Positions 35,754-44,192 of a DNA stretch of 64,000 bases are shown here, piece after piece. Source of the DNA: Sulfomarinibacter sp963741385 (GTDB lineage: Bacteria > Acidobacteriota > Thermoanaerobaculia > Thermoanaerobaculales > Sulfomarinibacteraceae). The translations under genes were made by a program, and so were the position numbers. The notes below the pieces were generated by a model. The model saw only the letters and a program-made list of their open reading frames with translations. It was not told the origin of the DNA and made no database searches. The DNA is taken from NCBI GenBank assembly GCA_963741385.1, contig CAVUHO010000003.1:1-64000 (forward strand). Direction: 5' to 3'. Every line of letters starts with the position of its first letter. Position 1 is the stretch's first letter.

Positions 35754-35981
35754 ATGCCTGCCAAGAACCCGAGAATCAGTGCGGTGGTGGACCGTGGCCT
35801 GCTGAAGTGGCTTCGCGCCAGGGCGAAGCGCGAGGGCATCTCGGTGTCGCTGGTGGTGCGGGACCTCTTGATGAGGCTGCGCGACGAAGAGGACGAACGG
35901 TACTGGGCCGCCGCCGGCGAGGAGCGCCTCGAGAGCTTTTCACGCGATGATGCGGTGAGCCACGGGGATGTCTGGGGCTGA
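35754..35981 (+). CDS. Ribbon-helix-helix antitoxin
   Basis: 75 residues from an ATG preceded by GGAGG. The N-terminal half (RISAVVDRGLLKWLRARAKREGISVSLVVRDLLMRLRDEED) has the strand-helix-helix pattern of CopG/RelB-type DNA-binding antitoxins. The Trp/Glu/Asp-rich tail (YWAAAGEERLESFSRDDAVSHGDVWG) is the usual toxin-wrapping segment. A RelE/ParE toxin gene begins three bases after the stop, so this is a type II pair. Longer in-frame upstream extensions are rejected for lack of a ribosome binding site. Confidence 0.8.
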   Translation: MPAKNPRISAVVDRGLLKWLRARAKREGISVSLVVRDLLMRLRDEEDERYWAAAGEERLESFSRDDAVSHGDVWG

Positions 35982-35984
35982 GCG

Positions 35985-36293
35985 GTGGCCGGCTACCGGC
36001 TGCTCTACCACCCGCTGGTGCTGTCGCGCGACGTGCCGCGGCTCGACCCACCGGTACGGCAGAGAATCCGTGCCGCGATCGAACGCAAGCTGACGCTTCA
36101 CCCCGAGTCGGCGGCAAAACCGCTGGCGCACACGACGCAGCACCTGTGGTCGCTGCGGGTCGGCGACTGGCGAGTGATCTTCGCGCTCCGTGAAGAGGAG
36201 GTTTGGATCCTGAAGATTGGGCACCGGCGGGATGTGTACGAGAATCGCGCGTATCGGCAGGTGCCCGGGGACTTCTCGGTGTCGGAGCCGTGA
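35985..36293 (+). CDS. RelE/ParE-family toxin
   Basis: 102 residues from a GTG at 35985. The sequence YRLLYHPLVLSRDVPRLDPPVRQRIRAAIERKLTLHPESAAKPLAHTTQHLWSLRVGDWRVIFALREEEVWILKIGHRRDVYE shows the RelE/ParE fold: two N-terminal helices, then the beta sheet with L.sLRVGdyRViF and I..IgHR.dvY. The HR.dVY ending favours the RelE subgroup that cuts mRNA at the ribosome, though ParE activity cannot be excluded. It follows its antitoxin by three bases. Confidence 0.85.
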   Translation: MAGYRLLYHPLVLSRDVPRLDPPVRQRIRAAIERKLTLHPESAAKPLAHTTQHLWSLRVGDWRVIFALREEEVWILKIGHRRDVYENRAYRQVPGDFSVSEP

Positions 36294-36358
36294 AACAGGT
36301 GTTTGCCGGGGACCGGCAGACACTGACGTGCGCGATCCATGATCTAAAAACAAGCCTG

Positions 36359-36385
36359 AAAAATGCGATTATCAATCGCATTTTT
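36359..36385. repeat. ATGCGAT..ATCGCAT palindromic element (terminator-like)
   Basis: A perfect 11-bp stem (AAAAATGCGAT, loop TATCA, ATCGCATTTTT). A twin with the same surroundings (CCTGAAA before, TTTC after) is at 48507-48535. Downstream of the toxin gene it could act as a bidirectional terminator. Its recurrence marks it as a dispersed repeat. Confidence 0.65.
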
Positions 36386-36465
36386 CCGCCTGGCAGCCGG
36401 GACGGCTACCCCACAAGTCATGCACTCGCTTTTCCGGCTGGCAGCCGGGACGGCTACCCCACAAG
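36382..36465 (+). repeat. 48-bp spaced direct repeat
   Basis: TTTTCCGCCTGGCAGCCGGG followed by ACGGCTACCCCACAAG at 36382 recurs at 36430 with one change. Confidence 0.7.
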
Positions 36466-36473
36466 AATCGCTG

Positions 36474-36541
36474 CATGGGTGCCGCTTATGGGCGCCACGC
36501 CTAGCACCACCTCATTGTGAGGTCGCGATCAATGGCACCCG
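36474..36541 (+). repeat. GGGTGCC-family repeat with CTCATTGTGAGG block
   Basis: GGGTGCCGCTTATGGGCGCC, then CCTCATTGTGAGGTCGCGAT and AATGGCACCC. Same composite as at 678-718. It overlaps the end of the leftward TPR gene's flank. Confidence 0.55.
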
Positions 36542-36551
36542 CGAGGGATGC

Positions 36552-37808
36552 CTACTGGCACAGGGCGGAACGTACTTCGCTGAGGTTGGCCTCGATCCCG
36601 GCCATCTCCCGGCCCATGACTGCCCGGCGGTCTGCCAGCGCGGTCACCCCGTTGGCGTCGCCGAGTTCTTCCAGCTCAGCTTCCATTTCAATCAGGTCGG
36701 CGATGTTGCTGCGCAGGGTTGCGACCCGCCCCAGCGACTCCGCAAATCTGGTGGAGAGTTCGTCGATCTGTTCGGCGCGCGCGGTATCGCCTGCGGCCCG
36801 GTAATGGCGGGCGGCCTCGGGGAGCTCCAGGCGACAGGCCAGCAACCGGCCGAGCTGGGCATGGATGCGCAGCGCAAGCTCGTCGTCGGGAGCCGCGCCA
36901 AGCGCGGCGCGCAGTTGGGTGACGGCCTCATCGTCGTGGTCGAGATCGGCGAGAGTGCGGCCGAGGTAATAGCGAGCGATCGGTTCCTGCGGCTGTTCTT
37001 CGACCGCCGCGGCGAACCAGGTGGCGGCGGCCTCGAGCTGGCCGGCCCCGAGAGCCGCTTCACCGGCGAGCAGAGCGTGCTCGTAATCCGGTGCGACGGT
37101 CGCCAGCTTTGCCGCGGCCTCGAGACCGCGGTCGTAATAGGCAGCCGCGAGATCGTCATCATCTGCAGCCTGCGCCAGGGCCAGAGCGGTGGTGGCTGCG
37201 GCGTAGCCGCTGACACTGTCGTCGGAGTCGAGCGCGAAGGCGCGTTCGAAGTGGTCGAGGGCGGCCGCGCGATCGCCGGCAGCCTGATAGGCGGCGGCGA
37301 TGGCCTGGTGCAAGGCGGCCCGGTCAGGGTCGTCAATCAGGCTCTCCTGCAGCACCGCCAAAGCGTCGGCGGTGCGATCTTCGACGAGCAGGCAGCGCGC
37401 CTGCATGCGAACCACTTCCGCCTTCCAGTCCGGGCTGAGCTTCTCGACATCGAGCCCTTCAAGCACCACGAGGGCGTCGGTGCAGCGGTCCACCGCCATC
37501 AGCGCTCGGCTCAGGGTCGCGACATTGGCAGGGTCGTCGGGCCCGAGCTCAACGGCCTTCTGGAGATTTTCGAGAGCCTCGTCGTACTGTTTCAGGGCGA
37601 GCTGGCAGCGGCCGAGCATGAGATAGCCCCCCGGCCAGTGGGGATTCGACGTGACCGCCGCCTGGAACTGTTCGGCGGCGTCCGCAAATTGGCCCTGCCG
37701 GTAGAGTTCGCGGCCGGCGTCCCAATCGGCGGTGGCGGGCCCGGCTGCCGATACGACGATGAAAGCCGCGGAGGCAGCGGTGAAGAAGAGTCTGTGCGAA
37801 AGTTTCAT
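36552..37808 (-). CDS. Secreted TPR protein
   Basis: 418 residues with a signal peptide (MKLSHRLFFTAASAAFIVVSAAGPATA) and about eight to nine tetratricopeptide repeats. An example is GRELYRQGQFADAAEQFQAAVTSNPHWPGGYLMLGRCQLALKQYDEALENLQKAVELGPDDPANVATLSRAL; later repeats are Ala-rich. The tail (IADLIEMEAELEELGDANGVTALADRRAVMGREMAGIEANLSEVRSALCQ) is a probable coiled coil. A periplasmic scaffold or chaperone-like role is likely; no catalytic domain. It runs away from the Fic gene, with a 154-bp gap showing no feature. Confidence 0.75.
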   Translation of the reverse strand: MKLSHRLFFTAASAAFIVVSAAGPATADWDAGRELYRQGQFADAAEQFQAAVTSNPHWPGGYLMLGRCQLALKQYDEALENLQKAVELGPDDPANVATLSRALMAVDRCTDALVVLEGLDVEKLSPDWKAEVVRMQARCLLVEDRTADALAVLQESLIDDPDRAALHQAIAAAYQAAGDRAAALDHFERAFALDSDDSVSGYAAATTALALAQAADDDDLAAAYYDRGLEAAAKLATVAPDYEHALLAGEAALGAGQLEAAATWFAAAVEEQPQEPIARYYLGRTLADLDHDDEAVTQLRAALGAAPDDELALRIHAQLGRLLACRLELPEAARHYRAAGDTARAEQIDELSTRFAESLGRVATLRSNIADLIEMEAELEELGDANGVTALADRRAVMGREMAGIEANLSEVRSALCQ

Positions 37809-37962
37809 GTGATCTCCCTGCGCATGGCGCCGCTCATCGCGGCGCAGTCGAGTTCAGTGGCGGCGTCCGACAAAGTGAGACCTCGCCCGGCCCGGGTAGT
37901 TCCATCAGCCTGCGATGTTCGTGGTTCATCGTCATGGGTGGCGTCCATCGCTGGACGCGACC

Positions 37963-39081
37963 TCACCATGCGATGCCGTAGCTGGTGCTGCGGCCGCCGC
38001 CGGGGCGTCTTTCCAGGAGGCCTTTGGCGACGAGGTCCGCGATCTCGCGCTGGGCGGTGGCTCGGCTGCATCGCGCGAGGCTGACGTATTTCCGGGTGGT
38101 CAACCCACCTTCGAATCGCCCGCCCCCCGCGTCGAGCATGCGATTGACGACCTTCAGCTGGCGGTCGGTGAGGCTGATGTCGGTGTGATCCTGCCAGAAT
38201 CGGGCCTTGGCAATGACCCCGTCGAGGCGGTCCCCGGAAGCAACCATGGCCCGCTTGAAGCAATTCGCGAACCACGTCAGCCATGGGGTGAGCTCGCCAT
38301 CCCCTCGCTGGGCACGTTCCAGGATCTCGTAGTAAGCATCCCGCTCGTCGCGGACCTGAGCGGACATGCTGTACAGGCGCAGCGGCGTCTGCTCGTCGCG
38401 AGCCAGCGCCATGTCGGAGATGGCTCGCGCGATCCGTCCGTTGCCGTCGTCGAAGGGGTGGATGGTGACGAACCAGAAATGCGCGAGGCCTGCCCTGAGA
38501 ACGGCGTCCTCGGGATGGGATTCGTCCTCGAACCAGGTGAGAAATCGGGTCATCTCGTCGGGGACCCTCGAAGCCGGCGGCGCCTCGAAGTGAATGGTCT
38601 CCCGTCCTTCGGGCCCGGAGATGACGCGCATCGGTTCGTCGGATGTCCGCCAGGTACCGGCGGTGATGCGCTGGGTGCCGGAGAAGCCGGTGGGGAACAG
38701 GGCGGCGTTCCAGCCGCAGAGGCGCTCGGGGGTCAGCGGATCGCTGCAGTTTCGGGTGGCGTCGATGAGCATCTCGACGAGGCCGTCGATGTGCCGGGCA
38801 GTGGGCGGCAGACCGGCCGACGGCAGACCGAGCCGGCGGGCGACCGACGAGCGCACGGAGGCTCGTTCCAATTGTTCGCCTTCGATGGCGGCGGTGGTGA
38901 CGGCCTCATCGGTGAGGGCGGCCGCCCGCGCCTCGAGCCCGAGGTCGAAACCGAGCGCCGCCGCCTTGCCGAGGATCTCGCCCTGCCGGCGGCGGGCGGT
39001 GGTCAGCGGCAACAGCAGCTGTTCGCTGCTCCAGCGAAAGCTCGAGGTCCAGTCGGGGCGCTGCCAGAGATAGTCGTTCAT
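37963..39081 (-). CDS. Fic family AMP-transferase with C-terminal winged helix
   Basis: 372 residues. The N-terminal DUF4172-type region (WQRPDWTSSFRWSSEQLLLPL) contains the autoinhibitory helix motif TTAAIEGE. The Fic core has the complete active site HPFDDGNGRIARA. The C-terminal part (LTDRQLKVVNRMLDAGG...LTTRKYVSLARCSRATAQREIADLVAKGLLERRPGGGRSTSYGI) is a winged helix-turn-helix. Fic enzymes transfer AMP from ATP to protein Ser/Thr/Tyr; class II members are held inactive by the inhibitory Glu in their own helix. Inverted repeats just upstream (39093-39155) may be its own operator. Confidence 0.9.
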   Translation of the reverse strand: MNDYLWQRPDWTSSFRWSSEQLLLPLTTARRRQGEILGKAAALGFDLGLEARAAALTDEAVTTAAIEGEQLERASVRSSVARRLGLPSAGLPPTARHIDGLVEMLIDATRNCSDPLTPERLCGWNAALFPTGFSGTQRITAGTWRTSDEPMRVISGPEGRETIHFEAPPASRVPDEMTRFLTWFEDESHPEDAVLRAGLAHFWFVTIHPFDDGNGRIARAISDMALARDEQTPLRLYSMSAQVRDERDAYYEILERAQRGDGELTPWLTWFANCFKRAMVASGDRLDGVIAKARFWQDHTDISLTDRQLKVVNRMLDAGGGRFEGGLTTRKYVSLARCSRATAQREIADLVAKGLLERRPGGGRSTSYGIAW

Positions 39082-39092
39082 CTTTCGTTCCC

Positions 39093-39155
39093 GAGGCGAA
39101 TGGTTCGGCTAATCGCCTCAAATATTGAGTCGAATATATCATCGATTCGCCTCAA
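39093..39155 (-). promoter_or_regulatory. Paired inverted repeats upstream of fic, candidate operator
   Basis: GAGGCGAAT (39093-39101) and AATCGCCTC (39111-39119) form one dyad. TTGAGTCGAAT (39125-39135) and ATTCGCCTCAA (39145-39155) form a second with one mismatch. All share the GAGGCGA half-site and lie within 75 bp upstream of the Fic start. The Fic protein's own winged helix makes it the obvious candidate binder. Confidence 0.55.
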
Positions 39156-39184
39156 GGGTGCCACTGATCAGGACCTCACAACCA
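39154..39184 (+). repeat. GGGTGCCACTGATC..CCTCACAACC repeat
   Basis: Shares AGGGTGCCACTGATCA and CCTCACAACC with 43010-43040 and 48537-48565. Confidence 0.5.
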
Positions 39185-39210
39185 TCCATCGGTGCCAGGA
39201 GAAACCATCG

Positions 39211-39245
39211 GTGCCAGGAGAAACAAAGTTAACAATGTTGTGATG
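39211..39245 (+). repeat. Solo RAYT terminal repeat
   Basis: GTGCCAGGAGAAACAAAGTT followed by AACAATGTTGTGATG, with a partial duplicate (GGTGCCAGGAGAAACC) 19 bp before it. No transposase remnant follows, so this is a stand-alone, non-autonomous copy. It lies upstream of the Ntn-hydrolase gene. Confidence 0.75.
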
Positions 39246-39366
39246 CATGGATGCCCCCAAATCGACCCACCCCGCGACTTCCTCGTCGCAACATCTCCCG
39301 TGGGGATGCCGTATGAAGCAACAACGGCCAACGAAGATTCGGGCGGAGCCCGAGAAGGGGGCCTTC

Positions 39367-40521
39367 ATGCGACGTCTCGTGATCGCGTGCGCGCTCGTTG
39401 CCGGCGGTTGTTCGGCGGGCGGTGATGCTCCGGACGGGCGGCTCGTCGCGCGAGGTTCGGAGGGGGCCGGCTGCTCGGCGGCTACGTTCATGGCCGGGGG
39501 CAACACCATCTTCGCTGCGAACCTGGACTATGTGTATTTCTGCAGAGGCCAGATCTTCATCAATCCGCGCGGGCTGCACAAGACCGGGGTGATCCCCGGC
39601 ACCACCGGCGTCAATGCCGAGTGGAACTCGAAGTTCGCCAGCGTCACCTTCAACTTCGTCGGCTACCAGATCGCGTGGGCCGGGATGAACGAGGCGGGGC
39701 TGGTGATGAGCACCATGTCCCTGAACCAGACCGAGCTTCCACGACCGGATCCCCGGCCGGTGTTGGACTCGGGGAACTGGATGCAGTACCTGCTCGATAC
39801 GTGCGCCACGGTGGACGAGGTGCTCGCCGCGGATGAGCTGGTCCGCAACCTCACCGTCGATCACTACCTGGTGGCGGACCGCAGCGGCGCCGCCGCGACC
39901 ATCGAGTTCCTCGACGGACGGCTCGTGGCGCATACCGGCGCAGGCCTGCCCGTGAGCGTGCTCACCAACTCGCCGTACAGCGAGGTGCTGTCGCGGTGGC
40001 AGATCCACGGAGGCTCCGGTGACTACGGCTGGATGAACAGCTCGTCGCAGCGGTTCTGCATCGCGGCAGATCGGGTCACGGCATTTGATGGAACGAGCGC
40101 CGAGGAGGGTGTGAACTTCGCATTCGAAACCCTTCAGGCCATCGCCGGTCAACGGTTTTCCGAGCACACGTCGCAGTGGGGACTGGTCTTCGACACCGGG
40201 GCGCTCCGGGCCTACTTCAAGACCCACGAAGACCGGACGCTGCGATGGGTGGATCTGCAGGCGTTCTCTCCCTGGTGCGGCCGGCCGGTGCAGATGCTGG
40301 ACATCCACGCCCGCGTCGCCGGCGACGCGGGCCCCGCGTTCCACGACTACTCGCACGCCGAGGCTCTCGATCAGCTGGTGTGGTTCATCGACTTCTGGCC
40401 GGGCGTCGAAGCCACGCCGGCGTCGGCCTCTTCGTTGCTCAGGTACTACGAGAGCTTCGCCTGCGAGCCGCGGCCGATGGTGCGTCAGGGGGCGCGCCGC
40501 GTGCGCCCGGTTGTGCCATAG
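39367..40521 (+). CDS. Choloylglycine hydrolase-like Ntn hydrolase, lipoprotein
   Basis: 384 residues from the ATG at 39367 (GAAGGGGG upstream). A lipoprotein signal (MRRLVIACALVAGGC) is followed by GAGCSAATFMAGGNTIFAANLDYVYF, resembling the processed N-terminus of linear amide C-N hydrolases. The Cys of CSAATF is the likely nucleophile and N-LD the conserved Asn/Asp. Later blocks GLVMSTMSL, DHYLVADRSGAAATIEFLDG and LTNSPYSEVLSRW are typical of the choloylglycine hydrolase/acyl-coenzyme A:6-APA family. The substrate is unknown; amides such as N-acyl homoserine lactones, bile salts or penicillins are used by relatives. Upstream in-frame Met codons would hide the signal. Confidence 0.75.
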   Translation: MRRLVIACALVAGGCSAGGDAPDGRLVARGSEGAGCSAATFMAGGNTIFAANLDYVYFCRGQIFINPRGLHKTGVIPGTTGVNAEWNSKFASVTFNFVGYQIAWAGMNEAGLVMSTMSLNQTELPRPDPRPVLDSGNWMQYLLDTCATVDEVLAADELVRNLTVDHYLVADRSGAAATIEFLDGRLVAHTGAGLPVSVLTNSPYSEVLSRWQIHGGSGDYGWMNSSSQRFCIAADRVTAFDGTSAEEGVNFAFETLQAIAGQRFSEHTSQWGLVFDTGALRAYFKTHEDRTLRWVDLQAFSPWCGRPVQMLDIHARVAGDAGPAFHDYSHAEALDQLVWFIDFWPGVEATPASASSLLRYYESFACEPRPMVRQGARRVRPVVP

Positions 40522-40527
40522 CAGTCG

Positions 40528-40667
40528 AAAATGGGTGCCACCCTTAATGGGTGCCACCCTTCGCGTGGCCTCATTGTCAGGCCGTACGAGTGCCAGGCTT
40601 TAGAAACTTGGAAGGTCAGGCGGTTGAAGGTACACCCGCGATCTTTCTAAGATTCTATAGCCTCGCA
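40528..40667. repeat. Composite of two repeat families
   Basis: Two ATGGGTGCCACCCTT copies (40530-40564) and CTCATTGTCAGG, followed by TGCCAGGCTTTAGAAACTTGGAAGG (first 20 bases from 40591) and its imperfect complement ending at 40667. This occupies most of the 329-bp gap before the propeller gene; the rest holds that gene's leader. Confidence 0.6.
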
Positions 40668-40850
40668 CCGAAACACTTGCGGTAGAGCGTGACTGGAACC
40701 TTTTTTGCTGCGCCTCCACCGCTGCGCTGTCTCTTCGCGCGCATCTTTATGAGATGAGATATCCCCCAGATAGGAACGAACTGTGAAGGTGTATCCTCGT
40801 TTATGGGCTTTTCGTTGATTCGGCACTTCCTGTCTCGGCCTGGAGGCGAT

Positions 40851-43010
40851 ATGGAGCGTGGTGGCAGCAGCGGAATCCTCGTCCTGGTTTGTGCGCTCAT
40901 CGGGATGGTCTGGTTGCCGGCCGTGGTTGTCGGGCAGCAATGGCGGTTCGAGACCATCGACGCGCCCCACTGGTACGCCGGCGACGGTCTCGGCCACGCC
41001 ACCGATGCAGCCGGCAACCCACACCTCGCGTACGGGGGGGACCAACTGGTGCATGCCTGGCACGACGGCGCCGAATGGCAGTTCGAGGTGGTCGACGCAA
41101 CCGCGGGGTGTGGCGGCGCCGCGAGCATCGCGATCGGCAGCAACGGATCGATGCACATCGCCTACTCCGGACCGAACGGCGAGCTGCGCTATGCGCTGCT
41201 CTTCGCCGGAACGTGGTCGACCTGGACGCTCGACGCCGGCGCCCAAACCCACGATCTCGATCTCGCCCTCGACGCGGCGGATGAGCCGCACATCGCGTAC
41301 ACCGACGGCGGCGATCACTGGATATACCTGATGATCGATCAGGGCAACGGCTCGTGGGAGCGCGAGGCGCTCGTCCAGGTCAGTACCCTGGACCCTCGAC
41401 CGGCGGTGGCGGTGGTTGGCTACGCGACCAAAGTCCTGTACCAGCGACCGTCGGCCGGGAGCTGGGAGCTCGGATACCTGTACTGGGGCGGCAGCAGCTG
41501 GACAGACGAGTTGGTTGACTCGGGGACCGGCTTGCTCAACAGCTACGAGATGGTCCTCGACAGCGCGAATCAGCCCAGAGTCGGCTACTCCGGCGGGATT
41601 GCCACCAACTCGTGGGTGCGCTACGCCCACCGCGACGGTACCGGGTGGCACGTGGTCAATGCAGCCTCGAGTTCCACCTATTATTCGTCGGCCTCAATCG
41701 CACTCGACAGGGCCGGCCAGCCGATGATCACCTCCCGGCAACTCGACCTCGGCTGCACTCTCCACCGCCGGGTCTGCTCACCCATCTGCGTCTGGACCCA
41801 CGAAAACATCGATTCGGGTCACAGCGTCGGTTCCAGCGCCACTGTCCTCAATGTCGGGAGTACTCCGACGGTGGCGTACGTCAACTATGATCTGTGGGAG
41901 CTGCGGTTGGCACGCCGCGGTGCCTCGACGTGGGCGGTCGAGACGGTCGACGTGTTCGCTGACGTCGGGCTGCCGTCGATCGTCGTCGACGACACCACCG
42001 GGCTCGTCCATGTCAGCTACGGCGACCTGTACGAAGGCGCCCTGCGGTACGCCCAGCGCTTTTCCGGCGGGTGGTTCCATACCGTCCTCGATCGCACCCC
42101 GGCCCCGTTGTACAGACCTTTCAGCTCGATCGATCTCGACACCCTCGGCGACCCCCACATTGCCTACACCAGCCGGCTGGTCGAAGGTACCTACATGCTG
42201 CGCTGGGCGGTGGATCAGGGCAACGGCTTCTGGGAGTGGTATGACGTGACCGATCTTGGCGAAGCCACGTGGGGGCCCTCCATGAAACTGGCGGGCGGCG
42301 CACCGCGGATCAGCTTCTACGACTCGTACAACCAGGATCTCGGGGTCGCTTCGAAATACGCGACATGGAGCTTCATGGCGGTCGACACGGGTGCACACGC
42401 CGGCGCGTACAGCGCGCTCGCCCTCGATGCCGACAACCAGCCGCACGTCGCCTACACCGCCGGCAGCCCGGCTGTGCTCAAGTACGCGTGGAAGCAGTGC
42501 TCGACGATCTGTTGGTGGACCACGGAGGTCGTCGATGCCAGCGTCCAGGTGGACGCGGTCGCCATCGCCCTCGATCCGGTATACGGGCGTCCTCGCATCG
42601 CCTACCATGACTGGACCAACAGCGCCCTGCGCTACGCGGCAAAGTACAGCGGCGGCTGGGCTCCTCCTCAGACCATTGACACCAACGGCGAAGTCGGCCG
42701 CGGCGTGTCCATCGCCCTCGAAGGGGTGTTGCCGCACATCAGTTACATCGACACCAGCCATGGCAACCTCAAGCATGCTTGGGAGGACTGCGACGGCGGC
42801 GACTGTGAATGGTACGTCGAGGTGGTCGACGACTCCGGCGACATCGGTGGTGGAAGCGCCATCGCCGTCGATGGTCTCGGCCGGGTTCACATTGCGTACG
42901 ACGACGTTACCCGCCGCGACGTCCTCTACGCATTCCTCCCGACCAGCGCAATCTTCAGCGACGGATTCGAATCCAGCGGCACTGGAAAGTGGTCGTCAAC
43001 GGTCAATTGA
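40851..43010 (+). CDS. Secreted propeller-repeat protein with DGFES-W tail
   Basis: 719 residues from the ATG at 40851 (CTGGAGGCGAT upstream), preferred to 40803. The signal peptide ends near LPAVVVGQQ. About twelve repeats of 50-60 residues follow, each with a core such as (P/V)HIAY.D...G.LRYA....GW, which suggests one or two beta-propellers. The end, AIFSDGFESSGTGKWSSTVN, belongs to a tail type (F.DGFES..T..W) seen on many secreted proteins of soil bacteria. I infer a surface or secreted binding protein; no catalytic residues are evident. A truncated, frameshifted near-copy lies at 3979-5888, 37 kb away. Confidence 0.7.
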   Translation: MERGGSSGILVLVCALIGMVWLPAVVVGQQWRFETIDAPHWYAGDGLGHATDAAGNPHLAYGGDQLVHAWHDGAEWQFEVVDATAGCGGAASIAIGSNGSMHIAYSGPNGELRYALLFAGTWSTWTLDAGAQTHDLDLALDAADEPHIAYTDGGDHWIYLMIDQGNGSWEREALVQVSTLDPRPAVAVVGYATKVLYQRPSAGSWELGYLYWGGSSWTDELVDSGTGLLNSYEMVLDSANQPRVGYSGGIATNSWVRYAHRDGTGWHVVNAASSSTYYSSASIALDRAGQPMITSRQLDLGCTLHRRVCSPICVWTHENIDSGHSVGSSATVLNVGSTPTVAYVNYDLWELRLARRGASTWAVETVDVFADVGLPSIVVDDTTGLVHVSYGDLYEGALRYAQRFSGGWFHTVLDRTPAPLYRPFSSIDLDTLGDPHIAYTSRLVEGTYMLRWAVDQGNGFWEWYDVTDLGEATWGPSMKLAGGAPRISFYDSYNQDLGVASKYATWSFMAVDTGAHAGAYSALALDADNQPHVAYTAGSPAVLKYAWKQCSTICWWTTEVVDASVQVDAVAIALDPVYGRPRIAYHDWTNSALRYAAKYSGGWAPPQTIDTNGEVGRGVSIALEGVLPHISYIDTSHGNLKHAWEDCDGGDCEWYVEVVDDSGDIGGGSAIAVDGLGRVHIAYDDVTRRDVLYAFLPTSAIFSDGFESSGTGKWSSTVN

Positions 43011-43040
43011 TGGGTGCCACTGATCACAACCTCACCATGG
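43010..43040 (+). repeat. GGGTGCCACTGATCACAACCTCAC repeat
   Basis: GGGTGCCACTGATCACAACC then TCACCATGGGTGCC, directly after the stop of the propeller gene. It matches 39154 and 48537. Confidence 0.6.
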
Positions 43041-43143
43041 GTGCCTCCAAATCGACCCACTAGTTTTCAACACAGGCACAACGCGCTCATGGAGATAGCT
43101 GCCGCGGATGTCCATATCCTCGAGGGCGTGGATTTGATGAGCG

Positions 43144-43572
43144 ATGATATTCAACCTCGGTCGATTTGTTGACGCTCAGGACGCGGTGTATGCGTCAGTC
43201 CTCGAAGAGCTGAAGGCAGGAGAGAAGGTCAGCCACTGGATGTGGTTCGTGTTCCCGCAGATTCGGGGTCTCGGCGGGAGCCCGATGGCGCAGCGCTTCG
43301 CGATCTCCTCGCTGGAGGAAGCGAAGGCGTATTTGGAGCACCCGATCCTGGGACCGCGGCTGGAGGTGTGCACGCGCCTTGTTCTGGCGGTGGAGGGGAA
43401 GAGCGCCGAAGAGATTTTCGGTTACCCCGACCACCTCAAGTTCAGATCGTGCATGACGTTGTTTGCCGAGTGCGCGAGGGGCAGCACCTTGATCTTCTTC
43501 GAAAGCCTCGTCAAGTACTTCGAGGGGGAGCCTGATCAGTTGACACTGGGCATTCTCGATCGGATGAGGTGA
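43144..43572 (+). CDS. DUF1810 family protein
   Basis: 142 residues: FNLGRFVDAQDAVYASVLEELKAGEKVSHWMWFVFPQIRGLGGSPMAQRFAISSLEEAKAYLEHPILGPRLEVCTRLVL and FGYPDHLKFRSCMTLFAECARG....FFESLVKYFEGEPDQLTLGIL. The near-invariant K..HWMWF.FPQ..GLG.S..a..faI blocks identify DUF1810 confidently. The family is compact and soluble; its biochemical role is not known to me. The length is normal for the family. An ATG seven bases upstream is in another frame. Confidence 0.88.
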   Translation: MIFNLGRFVDAQDAVYASVLEELKAGEKVSHWMWFVFPQIRGLGGSPMAQRFAISSLEEAKAYLEHPILGPRLEVCTRLVLAVEGKSAEEIFGYPDHLKFRSCMTLFAECARGSTLIFFESLVKYFEGEPDQLTLGILDRMR

Positions 43573-43742
43573 TTTGCGGCCGAGATCACGCGTTGTTCGT
43601 ACTTTGGTGCCGGCTGCCTGCCGCTGAGAAAGGCCTCAACTCAGAAGCCGCCGCACGGTTGGGGCGACCTGGTCGGGCGCGACGCTACGGTTCCTGAATC
43701 TTTGTGTTTGATCGATTCAGATCCGCGCTCGGTTTCCTGATG

Positions 43743-44180
43743 TCAGTCGTTGCGCAGGGGGTGCTGCCAGCGCAGACCCGGGAAACGGTCAAAGTCCGAG
43801 TCTGTGGTTACGAAGGTGCACCCGTGCTCGATTGCCACGGCGGCGTGTTGAGCATCGGCAACAAGCTTTCCGGCTGCGCCGGAGCGACGGCACAGATCCT
43901 CGAAGATCTCGATGTGGCGCGGGCCGGGGTGGACGAGCCGCGCGTTGGGCCGGGCGGTGAGTTCACCGACGAATGCGAAGACTTCGTCCAGAGTTGATGG
44001 TCTGCGAAATATCCTGGGATTGGTGGTGATCCTCACAACCCCGACGATCGCTAGCGACGACAGGGCAAAGGGCTCATAGCCATTCGCCAGGTCCGTCAAC
44101 CACTGGGCGTAGGCGGAGTGATCTGCACACGAATCAGTGCGGTGCGCGTAAATGAGCACGTTGATGTCAGGAAGAAACAC
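43743..44180 (-). CDS. VapC-type PIN-domain toxin
   Basis: 145 residues of the VapC PIN family: MFLPDINVLIYAHRTDS with Asp5 as first metal ligand, a central ALSSLAIVGVVRITTNPRIF, then KLVADAQHAAVAIEHGCTFVTTDSDFDRFPGLRWQHPL with the remaining acidic ligands. The T.DSDF.RFPGL ending is typical of this subgroup of endoribonuclease toxins. Its start lies 12 bp after the stop of a ribbon-helix-helix antitoxin on the same strand. Confidence 0.9.
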   Translation of the reverse strand: MFLPDINVLIYAHRTDSCADHSAYAQWLTDLANGYEPFALSSLAIVGVVRITTNPRIFRRPSTLDEVFAFVGELTARPNARLVHPGPRHIEIFEDLCRRSGAAGKLVADAQHAAVAIEHGCTFVTTDSDFDRFPGLRWQHPLRND

Positions 44181-44192
44181 GACCGTTGCGCC

